From: Chthonomonadaceae bacterium
GTDB lineage: Bacteria; Armatimonadota; Chthonomonadetes; Chthonomonadales; Chthonomonadaceae
Direction of reading: 5' to 3'
Assembly: GCA_025355115.1 (NCBI GenBank)
Contig: JANXLO010000272.1
Coordinates: 1 to 9,867, forward strand
Length of the DNA: 9,867 bases
Position numbers and translations under genes: made by a program. The notes under the pieces were generated by a model, which saw only the letters and a list, made by a program, of their open reading frames with translations, had not been told where the DNA came from and made no database searches. Shown here piece by piece: positions 1-5,803 of this stretch. Position 1 is the first letter of the stretch. Every line of letters begins with the position of its first letter.

Positions 1-308
1 AGCTCCTCTTCGATGACCGGGAGAACGACCTCTTTGTCGGTGTTGATCGCGTTCGTCTGAGTGCCGGTGTTGACGAAGCCGGTCTGGACGGTCGCCTTCG
101 GAGCTACGTCGTATGCAGGCTTAGCTACAGGTTGAGTCAAGGGCTTTGGAGCCGAAATCGGCGCCGCGGCCGCATCGTAGGGCTTGCTGTAAGCTTCTGC
201 GCGCTCGTCGATGTTGACGGCGCCGTGCCTTCCAAGAATCTCCGCCGCCATGTGGGCTTTGTCGTCGGCTGTCTTGATCGCAATCAGAGTGCCGCCGCGC
301 TTCACTCC
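1..308 (-). pseudogene. In-frame 3' continuation of the GSP17M-like gene, entering a DUF2382 (YsnF/AvaK) domain; runs off left edge
   Basis: Reading minus-strand codons straight on past the TAG at 309-311 gives an uninterrupted frame of 102 codons to the window edge. It begins GVKRGGTLIAIKTADDKAH and continues with an ILGRHGAVNIDER segment. This is the expected end of the YflT/GSP17M-like domain. A Pro/Ala-rich linker follows (APISAPKPLTQPVAKPAYD), then EVVLPVIEEEL, which looks like the first strand of a DUF2382 domain as in the neighbouring gene at 797-1243. The intact ancestor was therefore probably a GSP17M-DUF2382 fusion, with most of the DUF2382 domain lying left of the window. A GTG at 303-305 could in principle restart translation, but it lies inside the conserved segment and has no separate ribosome binding site. 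What is seen is the open, protein-like frame. That it was once joined is inference, but strong. Confidence 0.7.
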
Positions 309-707
309 CTAATTATAGAGGACTGCTTCCTCATGAGGAACTCCTGCGCCAACCAGGCCGCCAAGGATGCCGCCTGCCGCCGCGCCAATTCCGGCGCCAG
401 TGATGGTCGAGATGATCCATCCTGCCGCGACGATGGGGCCAAACCCCGGTATCGCCAACAGACCCAATCCCGCGAGCAGTCCGAGGCCGCCGCCGACGAC
501 CGCGCCGGTCGTTGCGCCGGTGCCAGCCGCGTGGCTGGCATGATCTATGTGCTCCGTGGTCGTATTTGCGGCGTACTGATCGTGTTGGCCGCCCGAGTTG
601 CTCGCCACCAGACTGATGTCACTGTGCGGGATGCCGCTGTTCTCCAGGTCCTGGACGGCGAGTTTCGCCTCCGAAAAATCATCGAATAGACCGACAACTG
701 TTTTCAC
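309..707 (-). CDS. YflT/GSP17M-like general stress protein, N-terminal part, ended by an in-frame TAG
   Basis: The 132-residue product opens with KTVVGLFDDFSEAKLAVQDL, the alpha/beta pattern of the YflT/GSP17M heat-induced stress domain (about residues 2-36). A polar, His-rich linker (about 37-62) follows, then a long Gly/Ala-rich hydrophobic stretch (about 63-123) resembling a glycine-zipper membrane hairpin. It ends abruptly at PHEEAVLYN. In this family the next residue is usually acidic and the sequence goes on, so TAG at 309-311 looks like a GAG-to-TAG change. The start is GTG at 705-707, with AAGGAG (715-720 on the complement) seven bases upstream. It sits 89 bp downstream of the DUF2382 gene on the same strand and is probably co-transcribed with it. 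Role, by family: stress-associated, possibly membrane-associated; exact biochemistry unknown. The short product may be made as such, or the gene may be dead. Confidence 0.7.
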   Translation of the reverse strand: MKTVVGLFDDFSEAKLAVQDLENSGIPHSDISLVASNSGGQHDQYAANTTTEHIDHASHAAGTGATTGAVVGGGLGLLAGLGLLAIPGFGPIVAAGWIISTITGAGIGAAAGGILGGLVGAGVPHEEAVLYN

Positions 708-732
708 TCTGCTTCTCCTTCATGAGATAAGT

Positions 733-755
733 TCCGGCTGATTTCTGTAGCCGGA
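733..755 (-). other. Short intercistronic hairpin
   Basis: CCGGCT (734-739) pairs with AGCCGG (749-754), and one extra T-A pair (733/755) gives a 7-bp stem with a 9-nt loop. It lies between the DUF2382 gene and the GSP17M-like gene. No T-run follows on the minus strand, so it is not a standard intrinsic terminator. It could protect mRNA ends or attenuate, or be chance. Confidence 0.3.
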
Positions 756-796
756 GGGGGCATACAATGCTCATTTTTACATCGCCGCCGTGTTTC

Positions 797-1243
797 TCAC
801 GAGCCCGTCACGGGCACTCGCTCGACGACGACCTCTTCGCTTCGCACTTCTATTCTCTGAGGGTCTCGGAACTGCGACTGACTCCGAGTGATGCGGAGCT
901 CTTCCGTAAACATCAGCCTCTTCTCCACGACCAGCACCTCTTTGGTGAGCGATACGACGGTCGTGTCGCCCTCCTGGCGCGTGGGAATCGGCCTTTCGAT
1001 GATGCGGTTGATGGGAATGCGCTCGATCTGGACGGTCTCCTGAAGGAGCGGCTCGTCGAACACCTCCTCGGTAGTTTGAACCGTCTTGTGAACTTTCACA
1101 CGGCCCGTCTCCACGGTGCGCCTGCCGACATGCACCTCCTCGGCGACGACAGGCACAACCTCTACCGTCTCCGATGCAGCTTCCTGCTTCTCGCGTATCG
1201 AGCTGTGCCATGAGGCCGAGCGCTCATTCTGATCCGTGCTCAT
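797..1243 (-). CDS. DUF2382 (YsnF/AvaK-like) stress protein
   Basis: This 148-residue acidic protein consists almost entirely of one DUF2382 domain (about residues 28-143). Visible family features are the opening VVPVVAEEVHVGRRTVETG, repeated short beta-strands with alternating V/E/R, and the paired elements VQIERIPINRIIERPIP and VLVVEKRLMFTEELRI. The closing RSEEVVVERV segment is also typical. There is no signal peptide or membrane segment, so it is probably cytoplasmic. DUF2382 proteins include B. subtilis YsnF, a stress-induced protein, and the cyanobacterial AvaK group; no enzymatic activity is established. The ATG at 1241-1243 is preceded by AAGGAG at a good distance. The N-terminal ~25 residues are polar and likely disordered. 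The adjacent GSP17M gene carries the start of a second DUF2382 domain, so the two probably work together. A sigma-E-like promoter lies about 100 bp upstream. Confidence 0.85.
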   Translation of the reverse strand: MSTDQNERSASWHSSIREKQEAASETVEVVPVVAEEVHVGRRTVETGRVKVHKTVQTTEEVFDEPLLQETVQIERIPINRIIERPIPTRQEGDTTVVSLTKEVLVVEKRLMFTEELRITRSQSQFRDPQRIEVRSEEVVVERVPVTGS

Positions 1244-1339
1244 TCCTGCTCCTTCATCGCCACCATTTCATCGGTGGGAAGGTCTCCGAATCTGACCCGG
1301 TTAGAAGGCTTCTTTCCGGCTGCATTTCATTAACGCTTA

Positions 1340-1367
1340 CAAGACGGGGTAACAGCGGAGAAGTTCC
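1340..1367 (-). promoter_or_regulatory. Candidate extracytoplasmic-function (sigma-E-like) promoter for the stress gene pair
   Basis: On the minus strand GGAACTT (complement of 1361-1367) is followed after 15 bases by GTCTTG (complement of 1340-1345). This closely resembles the sigma-E consensus GGAACTT-N15-GTCTRA. Transcription would start near 1333, leaving a leader of about 90 nt before the DUF2382 ATG. The match is visible directly; use by an ECF sigma factor is inferred from the motif and the stress function of the downstream genes. Confidence 0.45.
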
Positions 1368-1389
1368 CGCAAAACCAGCGGCAAAATGA

Positions 1390-1425
1390 CTGTCCGGGAC
1401 AGAGGAGTTTAGCGGGACTTTGTCC
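1390..1425. promoter_or_regulatory. Two GTCC/GGAC dyads, possible operator in the divergent intergenic region
   Basis: CTGTCC-g-GGACAG (1390-1402) is a perfect 6-bp dyad with a one-base centre. GGAC-ttt-GTCC (1415-1425) is a second dyad whose centre lies 24 bp further on. Both carry the same TGTCC and GGGAC half-sites. They sit between the sigma-E-like promoter and the aldo/keto reductase start, 69 bp before the latter. Nothing identifies the binding protein. The remaining part of 1244-1493 holds only a weak 5-bp hairpin near 1260-1277. Confidence 0.3.
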
Positions 1426-1493
1426 AACACAAGCACAGCGATGGAGCACCGATCTCGGGGCTTTTCGCACTGCATGTTTGGAAAGGCGGAACG

Positions 1494-2675
1494 ATGCGAA
1501 CTCGTCGATTTGGGCGCACGGAACTTCCAATGCCGGTGTTCTCCTGCGGGGGGATGCGGTATCAGCACCAGTGGCAGGATCTGGCGCCGGAGGAGATTCC
1601 GGCTGAAGGCCAGGCGAACCTGGAGGCGACGATACATCGCGCACTGGAGCTGGGAATCAATCACATCGAGACGGCGCGCGGCTACGGGTCGAGCGAGATG
1701 CAACTGGGATGGGTGCTGCCAAAGGTGCCACGTGAGAAACTGATCGTGCAGACCAAGGTCTCTCCCCGCGAATCGGCGCAGGAGTTCCGTGAGACGTTCG
1801 ACAAATCGATGGCCTATCTGGGGCTTGAGTATGTCGATCTGCTCTCCTTCCATGGCCTGAACCTGGACGAGCATACGGACTGGATCCTGCGACCAGGCGG
1901 CTGCATGGAGGTCGTGCGGGAGCTTCAGCACGACGGGCGAGTGCGCTTCGTAGGGTTCTCGACACATGGCCCTTGCAGCGTCATCGAGAAGGCGGCGGCG
2001 ACCGGCGAGTTCGACTATCTGAACCTGCACTGGTATTTCGTGAACGACCTGAACTGGCGCGCGATCCAGGCGGCTGCCCGGCAGGACATGGGGGTATTCA
2101 TCATCTCCCCGAGCGATAAGGGCGGCAGGCTCTACGACCCGCCTCCTCGGTTGAAGGCTCTGTGCGAGCCGCTCTCCGCGATGCAGTTCAACGACCTCTA
2201 CTGCCTCGCGCGCCCACAGGTCCATACATTGAGCATCGGCGCAGCCCGACCGAGTGATTTCGACGACCACATCGCCGCGCTGGCTCACTACGACAACATC
2301 GCCGAAACGATACAGCCTGTCGAAGCGCGCCTTCGGGGGGAGATGGCTCACGCAGTCGGCGCGGGCTGGGCGGAGCACTGGACGGACGGTATTCCGGAGC
2401 ATCATCACATTCCTGGCGAAGTCAACGTCCTCGAAATTCTGCGCCTGTGGACGTTCGCGAAGTCGCTCGATCTCGAGGTCTGGGCGCGTGGTCGCTACAA
2501 TCTGCTGGGCCACGCCGACCACTGGTGCCCTGGCGGCAACGCCGCGGAGTTCGATGAGGCCACCCTCCTGAAAGCGGTGGCCCAAAGCCCCTTCGCCGAC
2601 CGCATCCCGGCCATCCTAAGAGAGGCCCACGCTCTCCTCGGCGGAGAAGCCCAGAAGCGCCAGAGCGAAAGCTAA
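1494..2675 (+). CDS. Aldo/keto reductase family oxidoreductase with C-terminal helical extension
   Basis: This 393-residue protein has an AKR (beta/alpha)8 barrel over about residues 1-270. The catalytic tetrad positions are E59 (in [11 protein letters not shown], where most AKRs have Asp), Y64, K88 (VQTKV) and H120 (SFHGLN). The late segments [12 protein letters not shown] and VHTLSIGA are typical of the barrel's far side, where NADP(H) binds. It should reduce a carbonyl substrate with NAD(P)H in the cytoplasm; the substrate cannot be read from sequence. Residues ~285-352 follow the layout of the ferredoxin-like tail of COG1453-type AKRs, with a proline-rich turn before a helix and then [18 protein letters not shown]. 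Only one Cys (345) remains there, so no 4Fe-4S cluster is expected. The start ATG at 1494 has GGAAAGGCGGA just upstream. It is divergent from the stress pair; the next gene starts 59 bp downstream on the same strand. Confidence 0.88.
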   Translation: MRTRRFGRTELPMPVFSCGGMRYQHQWQDLAPEEIPAEGQANLEATIHRALELGINHIETARGYGSSEMQLGWVLPKVPREKLIVQTKVSPRESAQEFRETFDKSMAYLGLEYVDLLSFHGLNLDEHTDWILRPGGCMEVVRELQHDGRVRFVGFSTHGPCSVIEKAAATGEFDYLNLHWYFVNDLNWRAIQAAARQDMGVFIISPSDKGGRLYDPPPRLKALCEPLSAMQFNDLYCLARPQVHTLSIGAARPSDFDDHIAALAHYDNIAETIQPVEARLRGEMAHAVGAGWAEHWTDGIPEHHHIPGEVNVLEILRLWTFAKSLDLEVWARGRYNLLGHADHWCPGGNAAEFDEATLLKAVAQSPFADRIPAILREAHALLGGEAQKRQSES

Positions 2676-2734
2676 GCCTCTTTCAAAATGGATTATCCAT
2701 GGTCTCTCCCTGGACAGAAATAAGGAAGTGAAGA

Positions 2735-3070
2735 TTGAACAGGAAGTGGAATAGTTCTAACTGGACAACCGTTCTTATCCTCACAACGGTGGGCTTCCTC
2801 CTGAGCAACACAGTTTGCTCGCAGGCGCAGGATACGGATCGAGATAAGAGCATCGTGCTGAAGCTGAAAAATCCAGATTCCGCAGTTCAAATTGAAGCCG
2901 CCAATTCCCTATGGGCGCTCTTCGCGAAGTATGGGGCCGTGGGTGCAGACCCAAAAGTCGTCCTCCCGGCTGCCATTGCCGCCCTGAAGGACGAAGATAG
3001 TGGAGTAAGGACTGCTTCTGCGAAAGCATGGGCGCAGCTGGGCACGCCTTCAGGAATAGCGGGCCATTAG
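2735..3070 (+). CDS. N-terminal fragment of the HEAT-repeat protein: signal peptide plus first repeats
   Basis: The fragment is 111 residues as translated. It starts at TTG 2735: the in-frame codon two before is TGA, so no earlier start exists. AAGGAA (2722-2727) lies seven bases upstream. Residues 1-31 form a signal peptide, with a charged start (NRK), a hydrophobic core TTVLILTTVGFLL and a likely cut after SQA. No lipobox is seen. One full HEAT-like repeat follows (about 48-84), then half of a second (EDSGVRTASAKAWAQLG). The frame ends at TAG 3068-3070 because of the first frameshift. If the sequence is correct, only a short secreted fragment would be made. Confidence 0.6.
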   Translation: MNRKWNSSNWTTVLILTTVGFLLSNTVCSQAQDTDRDKSIVLKLKNPDSAVQIEAANSLWALFAKYGAVGADPKVVLPAAIAALKDEDSGVRTASAKAWAQLGTPSGIAGH

Positions 3071-3200
3071 CAGAACCCGCCGTTCCAGGGCTTGCGGCAA
3101 GCCTGGATGATCCGGTTTTGAGGTAAGACCGCAAGCGGCCGAATCGCTTGGCAGGATTGGGCCAGTAGCGGCTTCTGCGCTGCCGACGCTACTGCGCATC

Positions 3201-3971
3201 GTGCGAAGCAAGGAGAGAAAATTTCAGGTTGTTTCAGCCCTCTCCATGTGGCAAATAGAGCCTACGACCTCCTCCGTCCTGGCGCTCGCTGCTATAGTCA
3301 AGGCCGGAGAAGTGGCTGACCGGTCGTCTGCAATTCAGGCGCTCGGCCATATCGGGCCCACGGCAGCCATTGCGGTGCCTGTGGTGATAGAGTCTCTAAA
3401 AAGTAAGAGCCTGATTGATTCATCTGTGGAAGCTCTCCGGCAGATCGGGCCTGGCGCTATGGCGGCGGTGCCTGCGCTAATCGACATGCTTATTAAGAGC
3501 CAGGACGCATCTGTGGGCTTCAGCATGAGCGTCGCGGAGGCTGCAATGACAATAGGTCTCCGCCCCGCGATCGTGCCGCGCCTTACCGCTGCGCTTGGGA
3601 ACAACGGCTCAGGCGTCCGGATGACTGCGATGTTGCTTCTAGGCAAAATGGGAGCCGCTGCGAGGCCCGCAGTGCCTGCGCTCGCACGTATTTTCCGTGA
3701 CGGCAAGAATAACGAATGGTCGCAGGCAGGGGGTGCGCTCAGTACCATTGGTCCGGCTGCTGGAGAGGCGGTCCCGCTCCTTATAGAAGTCTTCGAAGAT
3801 ATCCGCAGATCGAACTACTCCCGCATTTTTGCCTTGCAGCTCCTGCGTGACATGGGTACAGCAGCTCTTCCCGCTGTCCCTGCCCTCAGGAAGGTCGAAG
3901 GTAACCGCGTGTTGGGTGATTATGCAAAGCAAGCGCTGATGGAGATCGAATGTCACAGCGCGCCCAAGTGA
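3201..3971 (+). CDS. C-terminal fragment of the HEAT-repeat protein
   Basis: The fragment is 256 residues from a GTG at 3201, but the frame is open from 3111 and homologous HEAT sequence begins at 3123, so 3201 is unlikely to be a genuine start; no ribosome binding site precedes it. About seven HEAT repeats are visible, marked by ALGHIGPTAAIAVPVVIESL, ALRQIGPGAMAAVPALIDML, LLGKMGAAARPAVPALARI and ALSTIGPAAGEAVPLLIEVF. The Pro in AVP at the turn and the A/G-rich first helix resemble PBS-lyase-type HEAT repeats. There are no catalytic motifs. It ends at TGA 3969-3971, 15 bp before the DUF2071 start. Confidence 0.6.
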   Translation: MRSKERKFQVVSALSMWQIEPTTSSVLALAAIVKAGEVADRSSAIQALGHIGPTAAIAVPVVIESLKSKSLIDSSVEALRQIGPGAMAAVPALIDMLIKSQDASVGFSMSVAEAAMTIGLRPAIVPRLTAALGNNGSGVRMTAMLLLGKMGAAARPAVPALARIFRDGKNNEWSQAGGALSTIGPAAGEAVPLLIEVFEDIRRSNYSRIFALQLLRDMGTAALPAVPALRKVEGNRVLGDYAKQALMEIECHSAPK

Positions 3972-3986
3972 TGAGAAGAGGGAAAG

Positions 3987-4748
3987 ATGAGTTTTCTCGA
4001 TACCATTCGGGGAGTTATCTCCCGGCGGGTGTTGCTCAACTATCGAATCGACCCGGAGGTGCTTCAGCGCGCGTTGCCCTCTCCGTTTCGCCCTAAGCTG
4101 TATCGAGGCCGCGGCATCGGTGGGGTCTGCATGATCCGGTTCAAAGAGCTGCGCCCTCGCTTTATTCCCTCATGGGCGGGAATGGGATCAGAGAATGCGG
4201 CTCACCGCATTGCAGTCGAATGGGACGAGGATGGCGAGCGCAAGGAGGGCGTCTTCATTCCGCGGCGCGACACCAATTCGGCGTTCAACGCGGCCTTCGG
4301 CGGTCGTGTGTTTCCCGGCATCTTCAGCCGAAGCACTTTTGAGGTCTCCGAGGCGGATGGAATGGTCTCAGTGCGCATAGTCCGACAGGACGGCAGCGAA
4401 GAGGTCGCCTTCTGCGGCAGGCCCGCCGCGCAGATGCCGAGTTCGAGCCTATTCCCGTCGCTCGATGAGGCGGCAGGGTTCTTCTCGCTTGGAGCGACCG
4501 GCTACTCCGCCACGAGAGAAGAGGGCCACTACCATGGGATGGACTTGAAATGCCTGACCTGGAGCATCGAGCCGTTGGAGGTAGAGTATGCCCGCTCACG
4601 ATTCTTTGGGGACGTCTCGAAATTCCCGCCCGGCTCGGTCGAACTAGACTGCGCCCTGCTCATGCGCGACATCGATCACGAATGGCACAGCAGGCCAGAC
4701 CTTCATCTATCAGAGAACGGAAATTCCCTTACCACGCGCTCTTCCTGA
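3987..4748 (+). CDS. DUF2071 family protein (acetoacetate decarboxylase-like fold)
   Basis: The protein has 253 residues, about the usual length for DUF2071. Family features are the N-terminal RRVLLNYRIDPEVLQRALP (residues 13-31), the GVCMIRFKELRP strand (46-57) and SENAAHRIAVEW (68-79). Further ones are FIPRRDTNSAFNAAFGGRVFPG in the middle and a closing LDCALLMRDIDHEWHSRPDL. The fold is related to acetoacetate decarboxylase, but no activity is established and I cannot point to a catalytic lysine. No signal peptide or membrane segment, so cytoplasmic. ATG 3987 has GAGGG just upstream, and the gene lies 15 bp after the HEAT gene, so co-transcription is likely. It converges on the histidine-kinase-like gene, 62 bp away. 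Confidence 0.8.
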   Translation: MSFLDTIRGVISRRVLLNYRIDPEVLQRALPSPFRPKLYRGRGIGGVCMIRFKELRPRFIPSWAGMGSENAAHRIAVEWDEDGERKEGVFIPRRDTNSAFNAAFGGRVFPGIFSRSTFEVSEADGMVSVRIVRQDGSEEVAFCGRPAAQMPSSSLFPSLDEAAGFFSLGATGYSATREEGHYHGMDLKCLTWSIEPLEVEYARSRFFGDVSKFPPGSVELDCALLMRDIDHEWHSRPDLHLSENGNSLTTRSS

Positions 4749-4814
4749 CCGCTTGCAGCAAGCTACTCAAGCGATACAGGAGCCATTGTTCTGAAGTGCT
4801 GTTGAAGCGGTCAG
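4745..4814. repeat. 10-bp inverted repeat containing both convergent stop codons
   Basis: CTGACCGCTT (4745-4754) is mirrored by AAGCGGTCAG (4805-4814). Each arm contains the TGA stop of one of the two convergent genes, so both genes end ...C TGA CCGCTT. The 50-nt interior holds a small GCTTG-CAG-CAAGC hairpin (4751-4763) that competes with the long stem. No T-run follows on either side. A bidirectional transcript end is possible; chance or a small local inversion is also possible. Confidence 0.45.
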
Positions 4815-5554
4815 TTTAGGGGAAGGTGAACCGTGAAGAGGGTGCCGCGCTCCGGAAGGCTCTCTATCTTCATAGTGCCTTCCAGTAGCTCCACATAACG
4901 GCGAACCAGAGGCAGCCCAATCTCCCATCCGTCGTAGCCCCGGACGGGCGAGTTTTCGAGTAGTAGGAATGGCCCCATCATATTCGCCACCGCCTCAGGG
5001 GGCAGATGAAGAGCGGTGTCGTGCGTCTGCACGGTGAGCATATCTATGCTGCGCTCGGCGCAGAGCGTCACTTTCCCGTCGCTGGGCGTGGAGCGCAGGG
5101 CGCTCGACAGCAGATTATAGACGATGTGTCGCACGATCTTCTCGTCCGTCTGTCCCTTGCCCAGGTTCTCCGCGAGCCGAATTTGAAAATCGAGTCCGCG
5201 ACGCTGAGCCAACGGCAGAAGCATGGAGAACAAGTCGTGCATCACCTTGGCGATGTCCATATCACGGATGCGCAGCTCGAGATCACCGGCCCGGATCTGC
5301 AGCAGGTCGAGCAGGTTGCTGATGACCTCCGTCAGCGTGATCGCCGACTCCTCGATGTGCCCCACTGCCGTCCGCTGAGCTTCGTTGAGAGGCCCGTAGG
5401 TATCCTCCAACAGCAGCTCCGAAAAGCCGAGGATCGCGGTCATCGGCGTCCGCAGATCGTGCGAGGCATTGGCCAGGAACCGTCCTGCCAGATGCTGAAT
5501 CAGCACCGACTCGCTCTCAGGAGGCAACTCCGCCTCCGGTTCTGAACTGCTCAT
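4811..5554 (-). CDS. Histidine-kinase-like protein with degenerate ATP-binding domain (possible pseudokinase)
   Basis: This 247-residue protein has no membrane segment and no sensor or receiver domain. A HisKA dimerisation domain (about 22-90) has an intact H-box, FLANASHDLRTPMTAILGFSE, with the phospho-acceptor H32. A HATPase_c-like domain follows (about 130-246) but its boxes are degraded. In the N-box NLLSSALRSTP the usual second Asn (NLLSNA) is S151. The G1 box, normally DTGxGI, is D179-T-A-L-H-L. The G2 box, normally GGTGLGL, is D208-G-W-E-I-G-L. The closing RGTLFTVHLPL strand is normal. ATP binding and autophosphorylation are therefore doubtful; it may accept phosphate from another kinase or act as a phosphatase or scaffold. 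ATG 5552-5554 has AAGAAGG upstream. Its upstream region is shared, head to head, with the tRNA promoter. No response regulator is adjacent. Confidence 0.82.
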   Translation of the reverse strand: MSSSEPEAELPPESESVLIQHLAGRFLANASHDLRTPMTAILGFSELLLEDTYGPLNEAQRTAVGHIEESAITLTEVISNLLDLLQIRAGDLELRIRDMDIAKVMHDLFSMLLPLAQRRGLDFQIRLAENLGKGQTDEKIVRHIVYNLLSSALRSTPSDGKVTLCAERSIDMLTVQTHDTALHLPPEAVANMMGPFLLLENSPVRGYDGWEIGLPLVRRYVELLEGTMKIESLPERGTLFTVHLPLN

Positions 5555-5570
5555 GTTGCCTTCTTTGAAT

Positions 5571-5599
5571 TTGACAAAGCGCCCGCCCTATGGTAGAAT
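5571..5599 (+). promoter_or_regulatory. Sigma-70 promoter of the tRNA gene
   Basis: TTGACA (5571-5576, perfect -35) is followed by exactly 17 bp and TAGAAT (5594-5599, one mismatch to -10). TGG just before the -10 is an extended -10 element. Transcription would begin near 5606, about six bases before the mature tRNA. Confidence 0.85.
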
Positions 5600-5611
5600 G
5601 TCTGTCGCAGA

Positions 5612-5685
5612 GGCAGAGTAGCTCAGCTGGCTAGAGCGCGCGGTTCATACCCGCGATGTCAACGGTTCAAGTCCGTTCTCTGCTA
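5612..5685 (+). tRNA. tRNA with CAU anticodon, probably elongator tRNA-Met
   Basis: It folds into a full cloverleaf. Acceptor GGCAGAG (5612-5618) pairs with CTCTGCT (5678-5684), with a G-U first pair. D stem GCTC/GAGC, anticodon stem CGCGG/CCGCG with loop TTCATAC, variable loop ATGTC, T stem AACGG/CCGTT with loop TTCAAGT, discriminator A5685. The anticodon is CAT. It lacks the C1-A72 mismatch and the three G-C pairs above the anticodon loop of an initiator tRNA, so it is elongator tRNA-Met or a tRNA-Ile read as CAU before lysidine modification. The sequence resembles bacterial elongator Met more. CCA is not encoded; TTG follows. Confidence 0.93.
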
Positions 5686-5702
5686 TTGGGTGCGAACTCC
5701 GG

Positions 5703-5743
5703 GACGGGTTGGAGCAGTGGCTCCGGCCCGTCTTCTGGCTTTT
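5703..5743 (+). terminator. Intrinsic terminator of the tRNA transcript
   Basis: GACGGGTTGGAGC (5703-5715) pairs with GCTCCGGCCCGTC (5720-5732) as a 13-bp stem with two G-U pairs and an AGTG tetraloop. TTCTGGCTTTT follows. It lies 17 bp after the tRNA and about 60 bp before the ABC gene, so the tRNA is probably a single-gene unit. Confidence 0.75.
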
Positions 5744-5803
5744 CGGCCACTGTTTTCAACTGCACTATCCATGCCACTTCTCACAGCGCCATGAAGGATC
5801 ACG

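Larger units (their letters stand above)
2735..3971 (+). pseudogene. Exported HEAT-repeat protein gene with two 1-nt frameshifts (whole locus)
   Basis: HEAT-like repeats run through this whole stretch but need three successive frames. Frame one covers 2735 to about 3062. Frame two starts at 3064 and reads PLAEPAVPGLAASLDDPVLR before a stop. Frame three starts at 3123 and reads VRPQAAESLGRIGPVAASAL, then continues without a stop to 3971. Each junction is repaired by adding one base, near GGGCC at 3061-3065 and near TTTTGAGG at 3117-3123. The restored protein would be about 412 residues, with a signal peptide and roughly ten repeats of about 30-40 residues, many with the IGP...AVP signature. 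HEAT solenoids act as protein-binding scaffolds. Either the gene has decayed or the assembly carries indel errors. The downstream DUF2071 gene follows after 15 bp. Confidence 0.8.

Noticed and set aside
303..305. GTG just after the TAG as the start of a separate downstream gene
   Set aside because: It lies inside the conserved GVKRGGTL segment, three bases after the stop, and has no ribosome binding site of its own. A broken single gene explains it better.
132..689. Plus-strand open frame over the GSP17M-like region
   Set aside because: The composition is Arg/Asp/Ala-rich without domains, and it lies opposite a recognised family on the minus strand that has a good ribosome binding site.
1254..2585. 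Long minus-strand open frame (443 codons) opposite the aldo/keto reductase
   Set aside because: It is low-complexity, Arg-rich and without motifs, while the plus strand encodes a clear AKR with catalytic residues. It is the antisense shadow of a GC-rich gene.
2688..2700. 13-bp palindrome ATGGAT-T-ATCCAT between the reductase and the HEAT gene
   Set aside because: The dyad is perfect but short, with no T-run or promoter element placed to give it a role. It is likely chance.
3061..3125. Programmed ribosomal frameshifting in the HEAT gene
   Set aside because: No slippery heptamer with a following structure is seen, and two separate shifts in one gene would be needed. Indels or read errors are simpler.
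5612..5685. Initiator tRNA-fMet
   Set aside because: The first acceptor pair is G-U, not C-A mismatched, and the anticodon stem lacks the three consecutive G-C pairs typical of initiators.
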